DNA of 64,000 nucleotides, taken from contig JAGCJW010000006.1 of the NCBI GenBank assembly GCA_017647785.1, positions 62,001 to 126,000 on the forward strand, given 5' to 3'. The notes beneath the pieces are model-generated. The model searched no databases. It saw nothing but the letters and a program-made list of their open reading frames with translations, and was not told where the DNA came from. The position numbers and the translations under genes were made by a program. The stretch is from Bacteroidales bacterium. GTDB lineage: Bacteria; Bacteroidota; Bacteroidia; Bacteroidales; P3. Shown here in pieces: positions 1 through 9,274 of the stretch (positions are counted from its first letter, which is position 1; each line of letters starts with the position of its first letter).

Positions 1-231
1 TGCGTTACTTTCTCCGCCTAATCGCTCTACTATTTGGTCGTAATTTTCAAAGTTTTTACTACCCGAAAACATTAAATGCTCAAAAAGATGTACAAAACCC
101 GTAGCATCGTCCTCCTCGTGCTTTGCTCCAATTTCATATAACAAATTAACAGCAACAAGAGTAGTGTTTTTGTCTTGATTAAACACTACTCTTAGTCCGT
201 TTTCTAATTGAAAAGTTTCAAAATTTATCAT
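1..231 (-). CDS. M16 family zinc peptidase, N-terminal fragment (runs off the left edge)
   Basis: The first 77 codons of a gene read leftwards from an ATG at 229-231 are visible; the rest lies outside the window. Residues around 50 read HLFEH, the inverted zinc-binding HxxEH motif of M16 (insulinase/pitrilysin) peptidases, followed by LMFSGS as usual in this family. The N-terminus NFETFQLENGLRVVFNQD is a typical M16 opening. No signal peptide is seen in this start. The gene begins 5 bases after the AddB stop and is probably co-transcribed with addAB. M16 proteins of Bacteroidota often occur as pairs or double-domain proteins; which applies here cannot be seen. Confidence 0.85.
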   Translation of the reverse strand, partial: MINFETFQLENGLRVVFNQDKNTTLVAVNLLYEIGAKHEEDDATGFVHLFEHLMFSGSKNFENYDQIVERLGGESNA

Positions 232-236
232 TATTT

Positions 237-2801
237 CTATTCGTCTCTTTCGTTTGAAGCCTCAAAATTACTACAAATTTCTTTGTAATCACAATAATTA
301 CAATTTTTTGTGCTTTCCCACTGCTTTTCTTTGTCGAAAATTTCCTCTAAGCACTTCTTTAAATTATTTTCATATTCATTGTAAATAGCATTGTTAAATT
401 CTGACACACTGCAATTACTGTCTTTGTGAAGCAAATGCGGATAAATTAACTGTGTATCTAAGACTTTGTAACCTTTTTTTTGTAATAAATAGGCGTAAAA
501 TAAGATTTGAAGTGCGTAAGCGTTCCTTTTTTCCTTTAAACTGCTGTCAAATAATTTTGGAATATTGTTATCAAATATTTTTTTCTTCTTACTTGTCTTG
601 TAATCTATAACTATATAATCTCCATCTTTGGTTGTATCTATTCTGTCTATGACTCCGTATAGGTTTAGAGCAAAACCATCTAAAAATATTTTAACTTCCT
701 CTATTTCTTTTTCCGCTTCTAAAAATTTATTATCGCTTTTGTAATATTTCTTTAATGCCTCTAAATATTTTACACACGTATCTTTTTCAGATTGTGTGAT
801 TACTTCTTTTTCATTATCTTTAAATTCTTCAAAAGCAAGGTTTACACAATCCGTTTCGACTAATGTGTATTCTGATTCTACAAATCTTTCTGCCGATTTA
901 TGAAATAGTCTTCCAAAGACTAAGTAAGAAATATCAGTCTCTTCGGGAGGGGTTAATTTTTTTATGTATTTGAAATAGAATTTGCGACCACAGTCAAGAT
1001 AAGTGTTTATCATGGAGGCTGAAAATCGCTTTTTCTTTAATTCTTCTAAGTCTTGGTCGGTTTTTTTGAAGAGATTTTCATAGTATAGATTAGTTTGCTC
1101 TTTCATTGGCAAAGAGATGTATTTTTCTTCAAAACAAATCGTGCTTTCAAATCGCAGTTGGAGTAAAAATCTTGTCATTTCCTTAATTTTTCCTCCTAAT
1201 CCAAGGGTGTTATATACAAAATCTAAATCTTTTCTATTTTGTAATAATCTGTAAAAGTAATAAGCAAAAACCGCAATCTTTTTCTTCTGGTCAATCAATC
1301 CAAAGGCATCTCTTACCGAAAGAGGAATAAAAGAATTTACATTGTTAATTTTAGGAATATATCCTTCGTTTGCCGATAAGACAAGTACGTGTTTAAAAGT
1401 TAAATTTCTACTTTCCAATAATCCCATTATTTGAATACCATCAGTAGCGTCGGATTCGAAAGGAATATGTAATCGTCTTAGTAAATACAATAAGGTTTTC
1501 TTCAAAAAATTGTTTTGTAAAAATTCTATTTTATTAAAAGATAAGGTGTCTTTAAAGTCGGAGAGTATTTTTATTACTCCGTAGCAACTTTGTATGATTT
1601 CGGTTTTGTGTTTTTTTTCTCCTTTTTCTTTAACGAATAAAGTCAATTCTTCTATCTGCTCTACGATAGATTTTTCTGCTTTTTGAATTTCGTCTATTTT
1701 TTCTTCGATTTCGTTAAATAGGGTAATATTTGCAAGAGGATAACCCATTGCAATGTTTACTTTTATTTCTTGATTGTTGATTTTATTAGGTAAAGAATTT
1801 AACACAAATGGTAAAAGGTTTTCGTTTCCAAGTATTATGGCGATTTCATTTTGCTTTAAATCATCTTTATACTTATTTTCTAAACTCTCAATCCAAGTTT
1901 TAATATAATAAGTGTTTTCTATTTCGTAAGAAGTTTTGATGAGGTTGATTTTTTCTTTATTTTTAGTAATAGAATTAAAGTTATTGTTAGCAAAATCTTG
2001 ATTATGAGGAAAATTAGTTAGATTTTTTTTCATAAAGATTCCTGCTTCTTGATAGTCGGAATTGGTGTAATATTCATCGTAATCCCAATAAAAATCTACG
2101 CAATATTCATCTTTTAAAACTCTAAAAATGTTTTCTTCACATTTATTAAGTACATTGAAACCTACTATTGCGAAATTTTTGTTACGAAAGCGGATTTCTC
2201 CATTTTCTATGCGAGATAAAAATTCTCTATAAATCATTCCAGAATATCCAATACCTTGTTGATATAGTTTTTCTTTGAAATGACAATAAATATCAAACAA
2301 ACAATTCCATATTTCTTTGAAATTATTTTTTAAATCAGTGTTTTGCTCAAAAATTGTAAAGAAATTATTTAATAATTCTTTTTGTTGTTCAGTTAGATAG
2401 TCAAAAGTGTTTTCTACCTCCTTATAATCTTCAATCAAACGAAAGACTTGTTTTGCATCAACAAGGTTTTTGTCAATGTCATCAAAGTCTGAAAGAATTA
2501 TTTTACCCCAATTATAAAAGATTTCAAAGGTTTCGTTATCGTTTTTTTTACAAATTTCTTTGTAAGAAAGAAATAATTGATAGATTAACGAAAATTCCTC
2601 TGCTGGTTTAAGCAAAGAATATTCTTGAACAAAGTCTGCAATGCTTTTACACTCAGGTTGCCAAAGGGTTTGTTTGTCTTGGAGTTTAAATTCTTGATTA
2701 AAATATTTTATTGCTCTTTTATTTGAAAATAATATTTGTAAATCAAGCAAGTAATCATTGCTATGCTTTTTTATATCTTGTGCTACTTTTTTTAGAAACA
2801 T
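237..2801 (-). CDS. addB: AddB-like PD-(D/E)XK exonuclease with Fe-S cluster
   Basis: This 854-residue protein is the nuclease-carrying partner of the AddA helicase in double-strand break repair. The C-terminal third holds the nuclease: GVIDRID followed by VIDYKTS, with D733 and K735 as the D-x-K part of the PD-(D/E)XK motif. Four cysteines, C604 in YLDCGRKFYF and C834, C837 and C843 in the tail, have the C...CxxC-x5-C spacing of the AddB/RecB-type iron-sulfur nuclease. The N-terminal part resembles a degenerate UvrD-like helicase with no clear Walker A motif. Its ATG overlaps the addA stop by one base (TAATG), which suggests translational coupling. An annotation as 'PD-(D/E)XK nuclease family protein' would be equally correct. 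Confidence 0.85.
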   Translation of the reverse strand: MFLKKVAQDIKKHSNDYLLDLQILFSNKRAIKYFNQEFKLQDKQTLWQPECKSIADFVQEYSLLKPAEEFSLIYQLFLSYKEICKKNDNETFEIFYNWGKIILSDFDDIDKNLVDAKQVFRLIEDYKEVENTFDYLTEQQKELLNNFFTIFEQNTDLKNNFKEIWNCLFDIYCHFKEKLYQQGIGYSGMIYREFLSRIENGEIRFRNKNFAIVGFNVLNKCEENIFRVLKDEYCVDFYWDYDEYYTNSDYQEAGIFMKKNLTNFPHNQDFANNNFNSITKNKEKINLIKTSYEIENTYYIKTWIESLENKYKDDLKQNEIAIILGNENLLPFVLNSLPNKINNQEIKVNIAMGYPLANITLFNEIEEKIDEIQKAEKSIVEQIEELTLFVKEKGEKKHKTEIIQSCYGVIKILSDFKDTLSFNKIEFLQNNFLKKTLLYLLRRLHIPFESDATDGIQIMGLLESRNLTFKHVLVLSANEGYIPKINNVNSFIPLSVRDAFGLIDQKKKIAVFAYYFYRLLQNRKDLDFVYNTLGLGGKIKEMTRFLLQLRFESTICFEEKYISLPMKEQTNLYYENLFKKTDQDLEELKKKRFSASMINTYLDCGRKFYFKYIKKLTPPEETDISYLVFGRLFHKSAERFVESEYTLVETDCVNLAFEEFKDNEKEVITQSEKDTCVKYLEALKKYYKSDNKFLEAEKEIEEVKIFLDGFALNLYGVIDRIDTTKDGDYIVIDYKTSKKKKIFDNNIPKLFDSSLKEKRNAYALQILFYAYLLQKKGYKVLDTQLIYPHLLHKDSNCSVSEFNNAIYNEYENNLKKCLEEIFDKEKQWESTKNCNYCDYKEICSNFEASNERDE

Positions 2802-5692
2802 TACTTAATCTCCTTTATTTCGTTACCAATAAACCACAAATAAGTTTTAATATTTTTATATCCCATTTCAGAGACTATTTTCTTGTATTCGTTTAGTTGT
2901 TTGCGATATTTATCTTCGTAATCTGTGTCTTCACTAAATTTATAATCAACAATAATTACTTCGTCCTTTCCAAACATAATTCTATCTATTCGTTTGGTTT
3001 GTCCGTTACAAAGAATTTCTTTTTCATTGTATGTTTTATAAGTGCCATCGAACCATTTATATTCTTTTGCCTCAATAAACATTTGCTCAATTATTGCTTT
3101 TTCTTCCTCAGGTAAAGACAAAGTTTCCAAATCCTTTTCTTCATAAATCTTAGAGCAAATACTATGTAGTGCAATTCCACGTTCTCTTTTTTCTTCTGAG
3201 GATTCTTCTGAGTTAAACTCAAAATAATCTTGCGCTTGTTTACTAAGAGAAAATTTTACTGCATCTTGCTTTTCAAAATTCGTATTCTTAATACTTGGAG
3301 TTATGTTTTCGCCTTTGAGAGAGAAAATATCCTTTTGTTCCGATTCTTCTTTGCTGATTTCTTTCTTTAAATCCTCATTTCCTATTATGAAACAATTCTC
3401 TGAATTACAAGAATAGTTATCTGACAGATAAGAAAGTAAATCTTCACTACAAAGATTATCTTTTGGTTTCTTAGATATAGTACATAAAGAGTGTTTTGGA
3501 CGAGTAAAAGCGACATACATAAGATTGTAAGTGTCTATTTTTTGATTTTCTTCTTCTATTTCAGCACTTTTAGAGTAGATAGTATCTTGTGTTTTCTTTA
3601 ATTCACTAAGAGTTGCTCGGAATAATTTCACAGGACAGTCTTCTTTGTAGTTATATTCCCATAATTTGTTTGTTTTATTTATGTATTGCCAATCAAAAAA
3701 TGGTATAATAACAATAGGGAATTCCAAACCTTTTGATTTATGTACGGTTAATAATTTTATATTCTTATCGTTTTCTTTTTCATTTCCATTGTTATCGTCT
3801 AGCAAAATTTTGAAATCTTTTAATTCGTCATTCCAATATTTTATAAAACCACTGATTTGTTGAGGTTTTTGTCCGCAAAATTCTGTTAATTTCTCATAAA
3901 AGGCAGAAATAAAGATGTCTTGTGTTTCTATCTTACAGATATTTATAATTGAATTTACAATATCTACTAGTGGAATATTTTTTGTGTCTATTGTTTTTAA
4001 GAGATTTATTGTGTTTTCTTCGTAACCATAAGTGCTCAATAGGTATTGAGAAAAGGCGTCTTTGTTGTTTGCAATCAAGCGAAGAGCAAAAATAATTGTT
4101 TTTATAGAGCGAGAAGTATTAAAAGTAAATGCGTCATCAGAAATAGGAGTTAAACCCTTTGATTTTAAATATTCTGCTGTTGTTACAAGTTTTAAGTTTG
4201 AACGAAATAAGAGCGCAATGTCGGAATGTTTAAATCCCTTTTCTATATAGTAGTTTATTTCTTCTATTGTTTTTTCTAATACATCTATGTCTTTACCTTC
4301 GTTTATGAAATGAAACTTTAGGAGTCCTTGTCCTATGTTATTTTTTGCTATTTGTTCTACTTTGGTTTCAAAGTTTATTTTTGTATATATTTTTTCTTTA
4401 AAGAATTTATTGTTGAATTTTACGATATTTTCATCTGTTCGCCAATTTTCGTTAAGGTTCTTTTCGTTATCTTTTTCCTCGTTTAAGAGTTCTGACATTA
4501 TTGTCCAATCTCCTTCATTCCAACGATAGATAGATTGTTTTAAATCTCCAAAAATAGTAGTGCTTCCTTGCTTACTACCACATTCGTTAGAGATAAATTT
4601 AAAGTTATTCCAAGATTGCTGTGAGGTGTCTTGAAATTCGTCAATCATAACGTGATTTATTTTCGCTCCAACCTTTTCATAGACAAAGGATACGTCATCT
4701 TCTCCTATCATCTCGGATAGTAAGCCAGCGGTTTCTTTCAATACGAAAAGGTTATCTTCTTTTAATGCTTCTGCTTTAAAGTTTTTTATGCTTTTTAGTA
4801 AGAGTGATTCATAAACTGAATTGATTTCTAATTTTGCTTTTAATGCTTTTGCTTTACCTCTCTCAAAAAATTCAACTATTTCATCATAAGAGTTTTCTGT
4901 TCCTTTCTTTCGTGCTTTTTTATTGAAAGGTTCCTCTTCTTTTACTAGTTTATAATTAGCGTTTACAAACTCTTTTTTTATGAAACTCTTAACGTTATAT
5001 TGTTTTTTAAAGTCTTCTATTTTTGAGTGTAATTCTTTTAGAAAATTATCATAGATTGCTTTTTGGTTTTTAACATATTTCTCTATTTCTTCAAAGTCTA
5101 TTGATTGATTTTCTATGTTTTCTCTTACGATTTGTTTGTTTAAGTCTTTGGATATATCTAATAAAATATTGTCATGTTTCCAATTCTCTCCCTCTTCCAA
5201 ACGTTTGTCGATAAGTTTCTCTACGTAGGGTTTTAATTGCTCAGAGTTGTTTACTTGTTTTATTGCTTTTTCTATATATTCTGTTTCATCTAAAATCACA
5301 TCGAAGCGACTACCAACTTTAACCTCTTTTGCAAGATTTTTTAGTACCTTTTGTAAAAAACTATCTATTGTTTCAATGTTGAAATAAGAATAATCGTGAA
5401 GAATTATTTTTAAAATATCGTTTGCTTTCTCTCTTATTTCTTTTTCACTCTTGTGGGTTTTGTCTTCAAGTTTAGGGATATATTTATTGGCGTAAGGTTG
5501 ATTGGTTGCTAATCCATAAAGGGTAGAAAGAATCCTTGTTTTCATTTCATTTGTCGATTTATTGGTGAAAGTAACCGCCAAAATATTCTTGAAAGAATAA
5601 GGATTTGTTAATAGTTTTTCAAGATATTCTACAACAAGATTAAATGTTTTTCCACTACCAGCAGAGGCTGAATAAATTTTAACTTGACTCAT
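2801..5692 (-). CDS. addA: AddA-like UvrD/Rep family helicase-nuclease
   Basis: A 963-residue superfamily 1A helicase. Walker A is SASAGSGKT with K15 near the N-terminus, Walker B is IDEFQDTS with D351, and motif VI-like sequence YVAFTRPKH lies in the second half. The C-terminus carries a RecB-type nuclease core, VIIVDYKFSED with D916 and K918, so both subunits of this pair appear to have nuclease domains, as in AddAB rather than RecBCD. The role is resection of broken DNA ends before RecA loading. It is the first gene of the minus-strand operon addA-addB-M16 peptidase, with a promoter element just upstream at 5708-5715. Confidence 0.9.
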   Translation of the reverse strand: MSQVKIYSASAGSGKTFNLVVEYLEKLLTNPYSFKNILAVTFTNKSTNEMKTRILSTLYGLATNQPYANKYIPKLEDKTHKSEKEIREKANDILKIILHDYSYFNIETIDSFLQKVLKNLAKEVKVGSRFDVILDETEYIEKAIKQVNNSEQLKPYVEKLIDKRLEEGENWKHDNILLDISKDLNKQIVRENIENQSIDFEEIEKYVKNQKAIYDNFLKELHSKIEDFKKQYNVKSFIKKEFVNANYKLVKEEEPFNKKARKKGTENSYDEIVEFFERGKAKALKAKLEINSVYESLLLKSIKNFKAEALKEDNLFVLKETAGLLSEMIGEDDVSFVYEKVGAKINHVMIDEFQDTSQQSWNNFKFISNECGSKQGSTTIFGDLKQSIYRWNEGDWTIMSELLNEEKDNEKNLNENWRTDENIVKFNNKFFKEKIYTKINFETKVEQIAKNNIGQGLLKFHFINEGKDIDVLEKTIEEINYYIEKGFKHSDIALLFRSNLKLVTTAEYLKSKGLTPISDDAFTFNTSRSIKTIIFALRLIANNKDAFSQYLLSTYGYEENTINLLKTIDTKNIPLVDIVNSIINICKIETQDIFISAFYEKLTEFCGQKPQQISGFIKYWNDELKDFKILLDDNNGNEKENDKNIKLLTVHKSKGLEFPIVIIPFFDWQYINKTNKLWEYNYKEDCPVKLFRATLSELKKTQDTIYSKSAEIEEENQKIDTYNLMYVAFTRPKHSLCTISKKPKDNLCSEDLLSYLSDNYSCNSENCFIIGNEDLKKEISKEESEQKDIFSLKGENITPSIKNTNFEKQDAVKFSLSKQAQDYFEFNSEESSEEKRERGIALHSICSKIYEEKDLETLSLPEEEKAIIEQMFIEAKEYKWFDGTYKTYNEKEILCNGQTKRIDRIMFGKDEVIIVDYKFSEDTDYEDKYRKQLNEYKKIVSEMGYKNIKTYLWFIGNEIKEIK

Positions 5693-5707
5693 ATTTGTTA
5701 ATTTTTA

Positions 5708-5715
5708 CAAAAGTA
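5708..5715 (-). promoter_or_regulatory. Putative -7 element for addA operon
   Basis: On the minus strand this reads TACTTTTG, matching the Bacteroidota -7 consensus TAnnTTTG, 16 bases before the addA start codon. No matching TTTG is seen at the expected 19-21 bp upstream distance, so the call rests on the -7 element alone. Confidence 0.45.
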
Positions 5716-5941
5716 CGAATATATAATAAAATGAGATAGGAAATTAAAATTTTTTTACGGCGTTTTCGTAAATTTTTATCAAGAAATATTTTACTAAAAT
5801 GGCGTTTTAATTTACTGATTTAAGTAATTGTAAATCACTTTGTTTGATAAATTGTTCTTTGCTTTGTTTAAAATGTCAGAAAAAAGCAGTAATTTTACAA
5901 CCAATTTCCTATTGAAAAAAATAATAACAAATAATACGGAT

Positions 5942-6799
5942 ATGAATATTTTTCAAGAAAAGCTACTATCAATGAGTGATAGTATGAAGAGGGCAAGTGA
6001 TAGAGTATGTCAATGTGAAATAGTTTCTCAATTAGATATTGATGTCTTAAGACAAAAAATGAGAGAAATGTATGATTTTCTTCTTAGCGCTGATTATGCG
6101 GAAACTCAAAATGAAGTTAAACAAGTAAAAGAAAAAGCTGTAGTAGAATTATCAGAGATTCCACCTGTTATAGAGATTGAACAAGAAGCGGAAAAGGTAG
6201 AAATAGAGATTGTTGAGGAAGAAAAAGAAGAAATCAAAGAAATAGAACTTGAGCTTGAAACAGAACTTGAACAAGAAGAAATAGTTGAACAGGGGGAAGA
6301 AAAAATAGAAGAAGAGAAAGAAATAAAAGAAGAACCTGTTAAAGAAGAGTCTATTGTTAAGAAAGAAGAGGTAAAAGTTGTTGAAAAAGAAATAGAATTT
6401 GATATAGAACCAGAGGCTCCAAAGACTTCATCTGTTTTGGATTATCTTCACAATAACATAATGAAAGATGGGGAAACTAAATCTTCTGCAAAGAAAGAGG
6501 AATATACAACGCTTGATTTATTTAAATCACAACCTTCAATAGCTGAATCATTTGAAAATAAAACACGTTCTGATTTACGTACAGCTATAGGTGTTGGTGA
6601 GAAGTTTATGTTTATTAATGATTTGTTTTCAGGAGATTTGACTGCATATACTCATTTTATCAATATGCTTAATGAAGCAAGTAGCTTGGAAATGTCAATG
6701 ATAATAATAGAAGAAAATAAAAATAAGAGAAAATGGTTGAAAAACTCATTGGCATATAGTACACTTGAAAATTTAGTTGAAAAGAGATTTAAAAAATAA
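5942..6799 (+). CDS. Conserved hypothetical protein with acidic central linker
   Basis: Unrecognised by function. From the ATG at 5942 the protein has 285 residues in three parts. A helical N-terminus (about 1-50) contains MSDSMKRASDRV. A glutamate/lysine-rich low-complexity stretch (about 60-150) looks like a charged flexible or single-helix linker. The compact C-terminus contains KFMFINDLFSGDLTAYTHF, which I recall as a conserved segment of uncharacterised Bacteroidales proteins. An upstream in-frame ATG at 5840 exists, but its extension is poor in charged residues and unlike the rest, so 5942 is preferred. It ends one base before gmk and is likely co-transcribed with it. A cell-envelope or scaffold role is possible, but nothing in the sequence proves it. 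Confidence 0.7.
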   Translation: MNIFQEKLLSMSDSMKRASDRVCQCEIVSQLDIDVLRQKMREMYDFLLSADYAETQNEVKQVKEKAVVELSEIPPVIEIEQEAEKVEIEIVEEEKEEIKEIELELETELEQEEIVEQGEEKIEEEKEIKEEPVKEESIVKKEEVKVVEKEIEFDIEPEAPKTSSVLDYLHNNIMKDGETKSSAKKEEYTTLDLFKSQPSIAESFENKTRSDLRTAIGVGEKFMFINDLFSGDLTAYTHFINMLNEASSLEMSMIIIEENKNKRKWLKNSLAYSTLENLVEKRFKK

Positions 6800-6800
6800 A

Positions 6801-7379
6801 ATGAATAAAGGCGTATTTATTTTTTCAGCCCCAAGTGGTAGTGGGAAGACTACTATTCTTAAACCCATATTAGAGAAAATGAAAGAGAGGTTCAGTTTCT
6901 CTATATCGGCAACTACTCGCCAACCAAGAGAGGGTGAGAAAGATGAGGTGGACTATTATTTTATTACCCCTGAGAAAATGAGAGAGCATATAGCACAAGG
7001 TGATTTTCTTGAATGGGAAGAGGTTTATCCAGGTAAATATTATGGAACTTTTAAGTCGGAGTTAGATAGGATTTGGAATCAAGGGAAATATGTAATTTTT
7101 GATATAGATGTGAAAGGTGGGGTAAATATAAAAAATATCTTAAAAGACAAAGCCTGTTCCATCTTTATAATGCCACCAAGTATAGAAGAACTAGAAAGAA
7201 GACTTAGAAATCGCAATACAGAGAGTGAAGAAACTTTAAAAGAAAGACTTTTGAGAGCAGAAATGGAGATTTCGCTCTCTGAAAACTTTGATTATGTAGT
7301 TTGTAATGACTGTTTAGACACCGCAATTTCAAAGGTTGAAAAAATAATATCAAAGCAAATAGAAACGTGGAACGCTTAG
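6801..7379 (+). CDS. gmk: Guanylate kinase
   Basis: Phosphorylates GMP to GDP with ATP in purine nucleotide metabolism. The 192-residue product has the P-loop FSAPSGSGKTT (K16), then SISATTRQPREGEKDEVDYYF with the GMP-binding Arg and Tyr residues, and the lid region with RLRNRNTESEE. Length is normal for the family. An in-frame ATG at 6777 lies inside the preceding gene; the start at 6801, one base after the upstream TAA, gives the standard N-terminus MNKGVFIFSAP. Confidence 0.95.
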   Translation: MNKGVFIFSAPSGSGKTTILKPILEKMKERFSFSISATTRQPREGEKDEVDYYFITPEKMREHIAQGDFLEWEEVYPGKYYGTFKSELDRIWNQGKYVIFDIDVKGGVNIKNILKDKACSIFIMPPSIEELERRLRNRNTESEETLKERLLRAEMEISLSENFDYVVCNDCLDTAISKVEKIISKQIETWNA

Positions 7380-7398
7380 AAATAAAAGAAGAAAAACG

Positions 7399-8025
7399 AT
7401 GACTAATAGAGAAAACTATGTTTGTATTTTACAACTCTTAAATTTTGAACAAATTTCCCTGGAAGGAGGAAAAGATTTGTTGAAAATAAGAATTGATAAT
7501 ATTGCAAATCAACTTAGAAAAATAAAAAACGAAATATCAGATTTAGAAATTCATTTTTTTGGAAATAAAATAATGTTTCTACTCAACTCTGCAACCACTC
7601 AATTTGAAAGATTTGTTGAGTTGATTATGGATTATACAAAACACTCATTGTTATTTGGTATTCCTCATAAAGCAATTATTTTTAAAGAAAACTCTATCTC
7701 TACATCTGAAAATAATGTTAATATTCATATTTCAAAAGAATATTTTTCTGCCCACACTCAATTAAATAATTTTGATTTGTCTTCGGTTTTAATTCATCAA
7801 GAACTATATGAAGAAAAATCTCAACTACTTTCAAAATATTGTGTTATTTATGATGGGAAAAGTGTGTTGAAATATGCTAAAAGACAGATTGCTCAAATTG
7901 CTTTGCTAGGAATGAAAAATAGTATTAACAATAGTTTTAATAAAATAGGAATAGACGACTTTTCTTCACCCCACTCAAAAATTCTAAATAATACTTTAAA
8001 GTTTGTTGATATACAAAACGTATAG
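7399..8025 (+). CDS. Hypothetical protein paired with SpoIIE phosphatase; possible cyclase-like fold
   Basis: I do not recognise this 208-residue protein. No signal peptide or membrane segment is visible. The pattern of a hydrophobic strand, FGNKIMFLL, then a long helix, then LLFGIPHKAIIFKENS is reminiscent of the strand-helix-strand order of class III nucleotide cyclase-like domains (GDS-type strand, then a 'G-x-P-x-R-G-A-I' strand). The metal-binding aspartates are not evident, so if related it is degenerate. The gene lies 19 bases after gmk and 6 bases before the SpoIIE-type phosphatase, which suggests co-expression and possibly a joint signalling role. That role is inferred from position only. 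Confidence 0.6.
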   Translation: MTNRENYVCILQLLNFEQISLEGGKDLLKIRIDNIANQLRKIKNEISDLEIHFFGNKIMFLLNSATTQFERFVELIMDYTKHSLLFGIPHKAIIFKENSISTSENNVNIHISKEYFSAHTQLNNFDLSSVLIHQELYEEKSQLLSKYCVIYDGKSVLKYAKRQIAQIALLGMKNSINNSFNKIGIDDFSSPHSKILNNTLKFVDIQNV

Positions 8026-8031
8026 TATTTT

Positions 8032-9225
8032 ATGGAGGTAAAAAATAAATTTCACGTCGAAACGGCATGTTTTCAAAAAAATCACAAAGGAGAATTTATT
8101 TGTGGTGATGTTTTTCTTTCAAAACGACTAAAGGAAGAAAATAGAACCCTTGCTGTTTTGGCAGATGGAATGGGACATGGAGTAAAAGCAAATGTACTTG
8201 CTACACTTACCTCAACTATGGCAATAAATTTTGCGGAAGAGCACAAAGATGCTCAAACTATTGCTAATATAATTATGGATACTTTACCTATTTGTAGTGA
8301 GAGAAAAACAAGTTATGCTACTTTCACAATAGTTGATGTTCATAATAGTGAGGTAAATATTTTGGAATATGACAATCCTCTATGTCTTATTATGAGAGGA
8401 GGAAATATATTTGAACCAGAATGGAATTGTCTATTACTTGAAAACGTTGATGGACAAGGACGTAGCCAAGAAATAATGACTTGTAGTTTCAGTCCAATGA
8501 AAGAAGATAGAATTATCTTTATTTCCGATGGAGTAACTCAATCAGGAATGGGTAATGATGATATGCTTTTGGGTTGGGGAAGAGATGCCTATGTTGAATA
8601 TGTAAAAGATACTATTTTAAAAGAACGTTATATTTCTGCCAATAAACTTGCACAAAGAGTAGTAAATAAGGCATACGCTAACGATAGGTTTTCTTCCAAG
8701 GACGACACAAGTTGTGCTGTTATTTATTTTAGAAATCCACGAAAAACTATAATAGCCACAGGTCCACCAAACGATATGAGTAAAGATGCGGAGTATGTAG
8801 AAAGAGTAAAGGGGTTTGATGGATATAAAATAGTAGCAGGAGCAACCACAGCAGAGATATTCTCAAAACATTTGGGAGTTGAAATAGTTGATGATTACGA
8901 AAATATGGATTCTTCTCTACCTCCAATGAGTAAAATGAAAGGACTAGATTTGGTAACCGAAGGGGTGTTAACTCTAAATAAAGTAATCACTCTTCTTACC
9001 AATGCCCCAGCAAATCCAAACTTTGGTAATGGTCCAGCTGATAGGATTGCAGAAAGTTTACTCAATAGCGATGAAATACATCTTTTGGTAGGTACGAAAA
9101 TAAATCCGGCACACACCTCTCTTGACTTACCAGTTGAGATAGCATTACGTAAAAGTGTAATAAAACGTTTGGTAGATGTGCTTGAAAAGAAATATATGAA
9201 AGACGTAATTGTTGAATATTTATAA
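8032..9225 (+). CDS. SpoIIE family (PP2C-type) serine phosphatase with extra C-terminal domain
   Basis: A 397-residue cytoplasmic protein. Residues 1-235 form a SpoIIE/PP2C phosphatase domain with the metal-binding aspartates in place: CGDVF (D26), LADGMGHG (D45), FISDGVTQSG (D166) and KDDTS (D224/D225). The last roughly 160 residues (IATGPPNDMSKDAEYV onward) form a second domain without a name known to me. From memory of the family, proteins with this exact two-part layout are found in strict anaerobes, often near [FeFe]-hydrogenase genes; no hydrogenase is present in this window. It probably dephosphorylates an anti-sigma-factor antagonist or similar partner, but no such partner gene is adjacent apart from the unknown 7399 gene. 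Confidence 0.85.
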   Translation: MEVKNKFHVETACFQKNHKGEFICGDVFLSKRLKEENRTLAVLADGMGHGVKANVLATLTSTMAINFAEEHKDAQTIANIIMDTLPICSERKTSYATFTIVDVHNSEVNILEYDNPLCLIMRGGNIFEPEWNCLLLENVDGQGRSQEIMTCSFSPMKEDRIIFISDGVTQSGMGNDDMLLGWGRDAYVEYVKDTILKERYISANKLAQRVVNKAYANDRFSSKDDTSCAVIYFRNPRKTIIATGPPNDMSKDAEYVERVKGFDGYKIVAGATTAEIFSKHLGVEIVDDYENMDSSLPPMSKMKGLDLVTEGVLTLNKVITLLTNAPANPNFGNGPADRIAESLLNSDEIHLLVGTKINPAHTSLDLPVEIALRKSVIKRLVDVLEKKYMKDVIVEYL

Positions 9226-9241
9226 AAAAAGTTTAATTTTG
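9211..9241 (+). promoter_or_regulatory. Promoter of the Sel1-repeat genes
   Basis: A -7 element TAATTTTG at 9234-9241 (consensus TAnnTTTG) is preceded at exactly 19 bp by GTTG at 9211-9214, one base from the -33 TTTG. It overlaps the end of the SpoIIE gene and lies 33 bases before the next start codon, so the Sel1 genes may be transcribed separately. Confidence 0.55.
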
Positions 9242-9274
9242 CCTTTTTAAATTAAAGAGAAAATAGATTTAGAT

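Noticed and set aside
6180-6420. Glu/Lys-rich stretch as a repeat array or frameshifted region
   Set aside because: The reading frame is continuous and the ends are conserved-looking; it is a charged linker in one protein.
8895-9116. Minus-strand open frame of 73 codons inside the SpoIIE gene
   Set aside because: Antisense to a well-supported coding gene; no motif or promoter; a shadow of codon bias.
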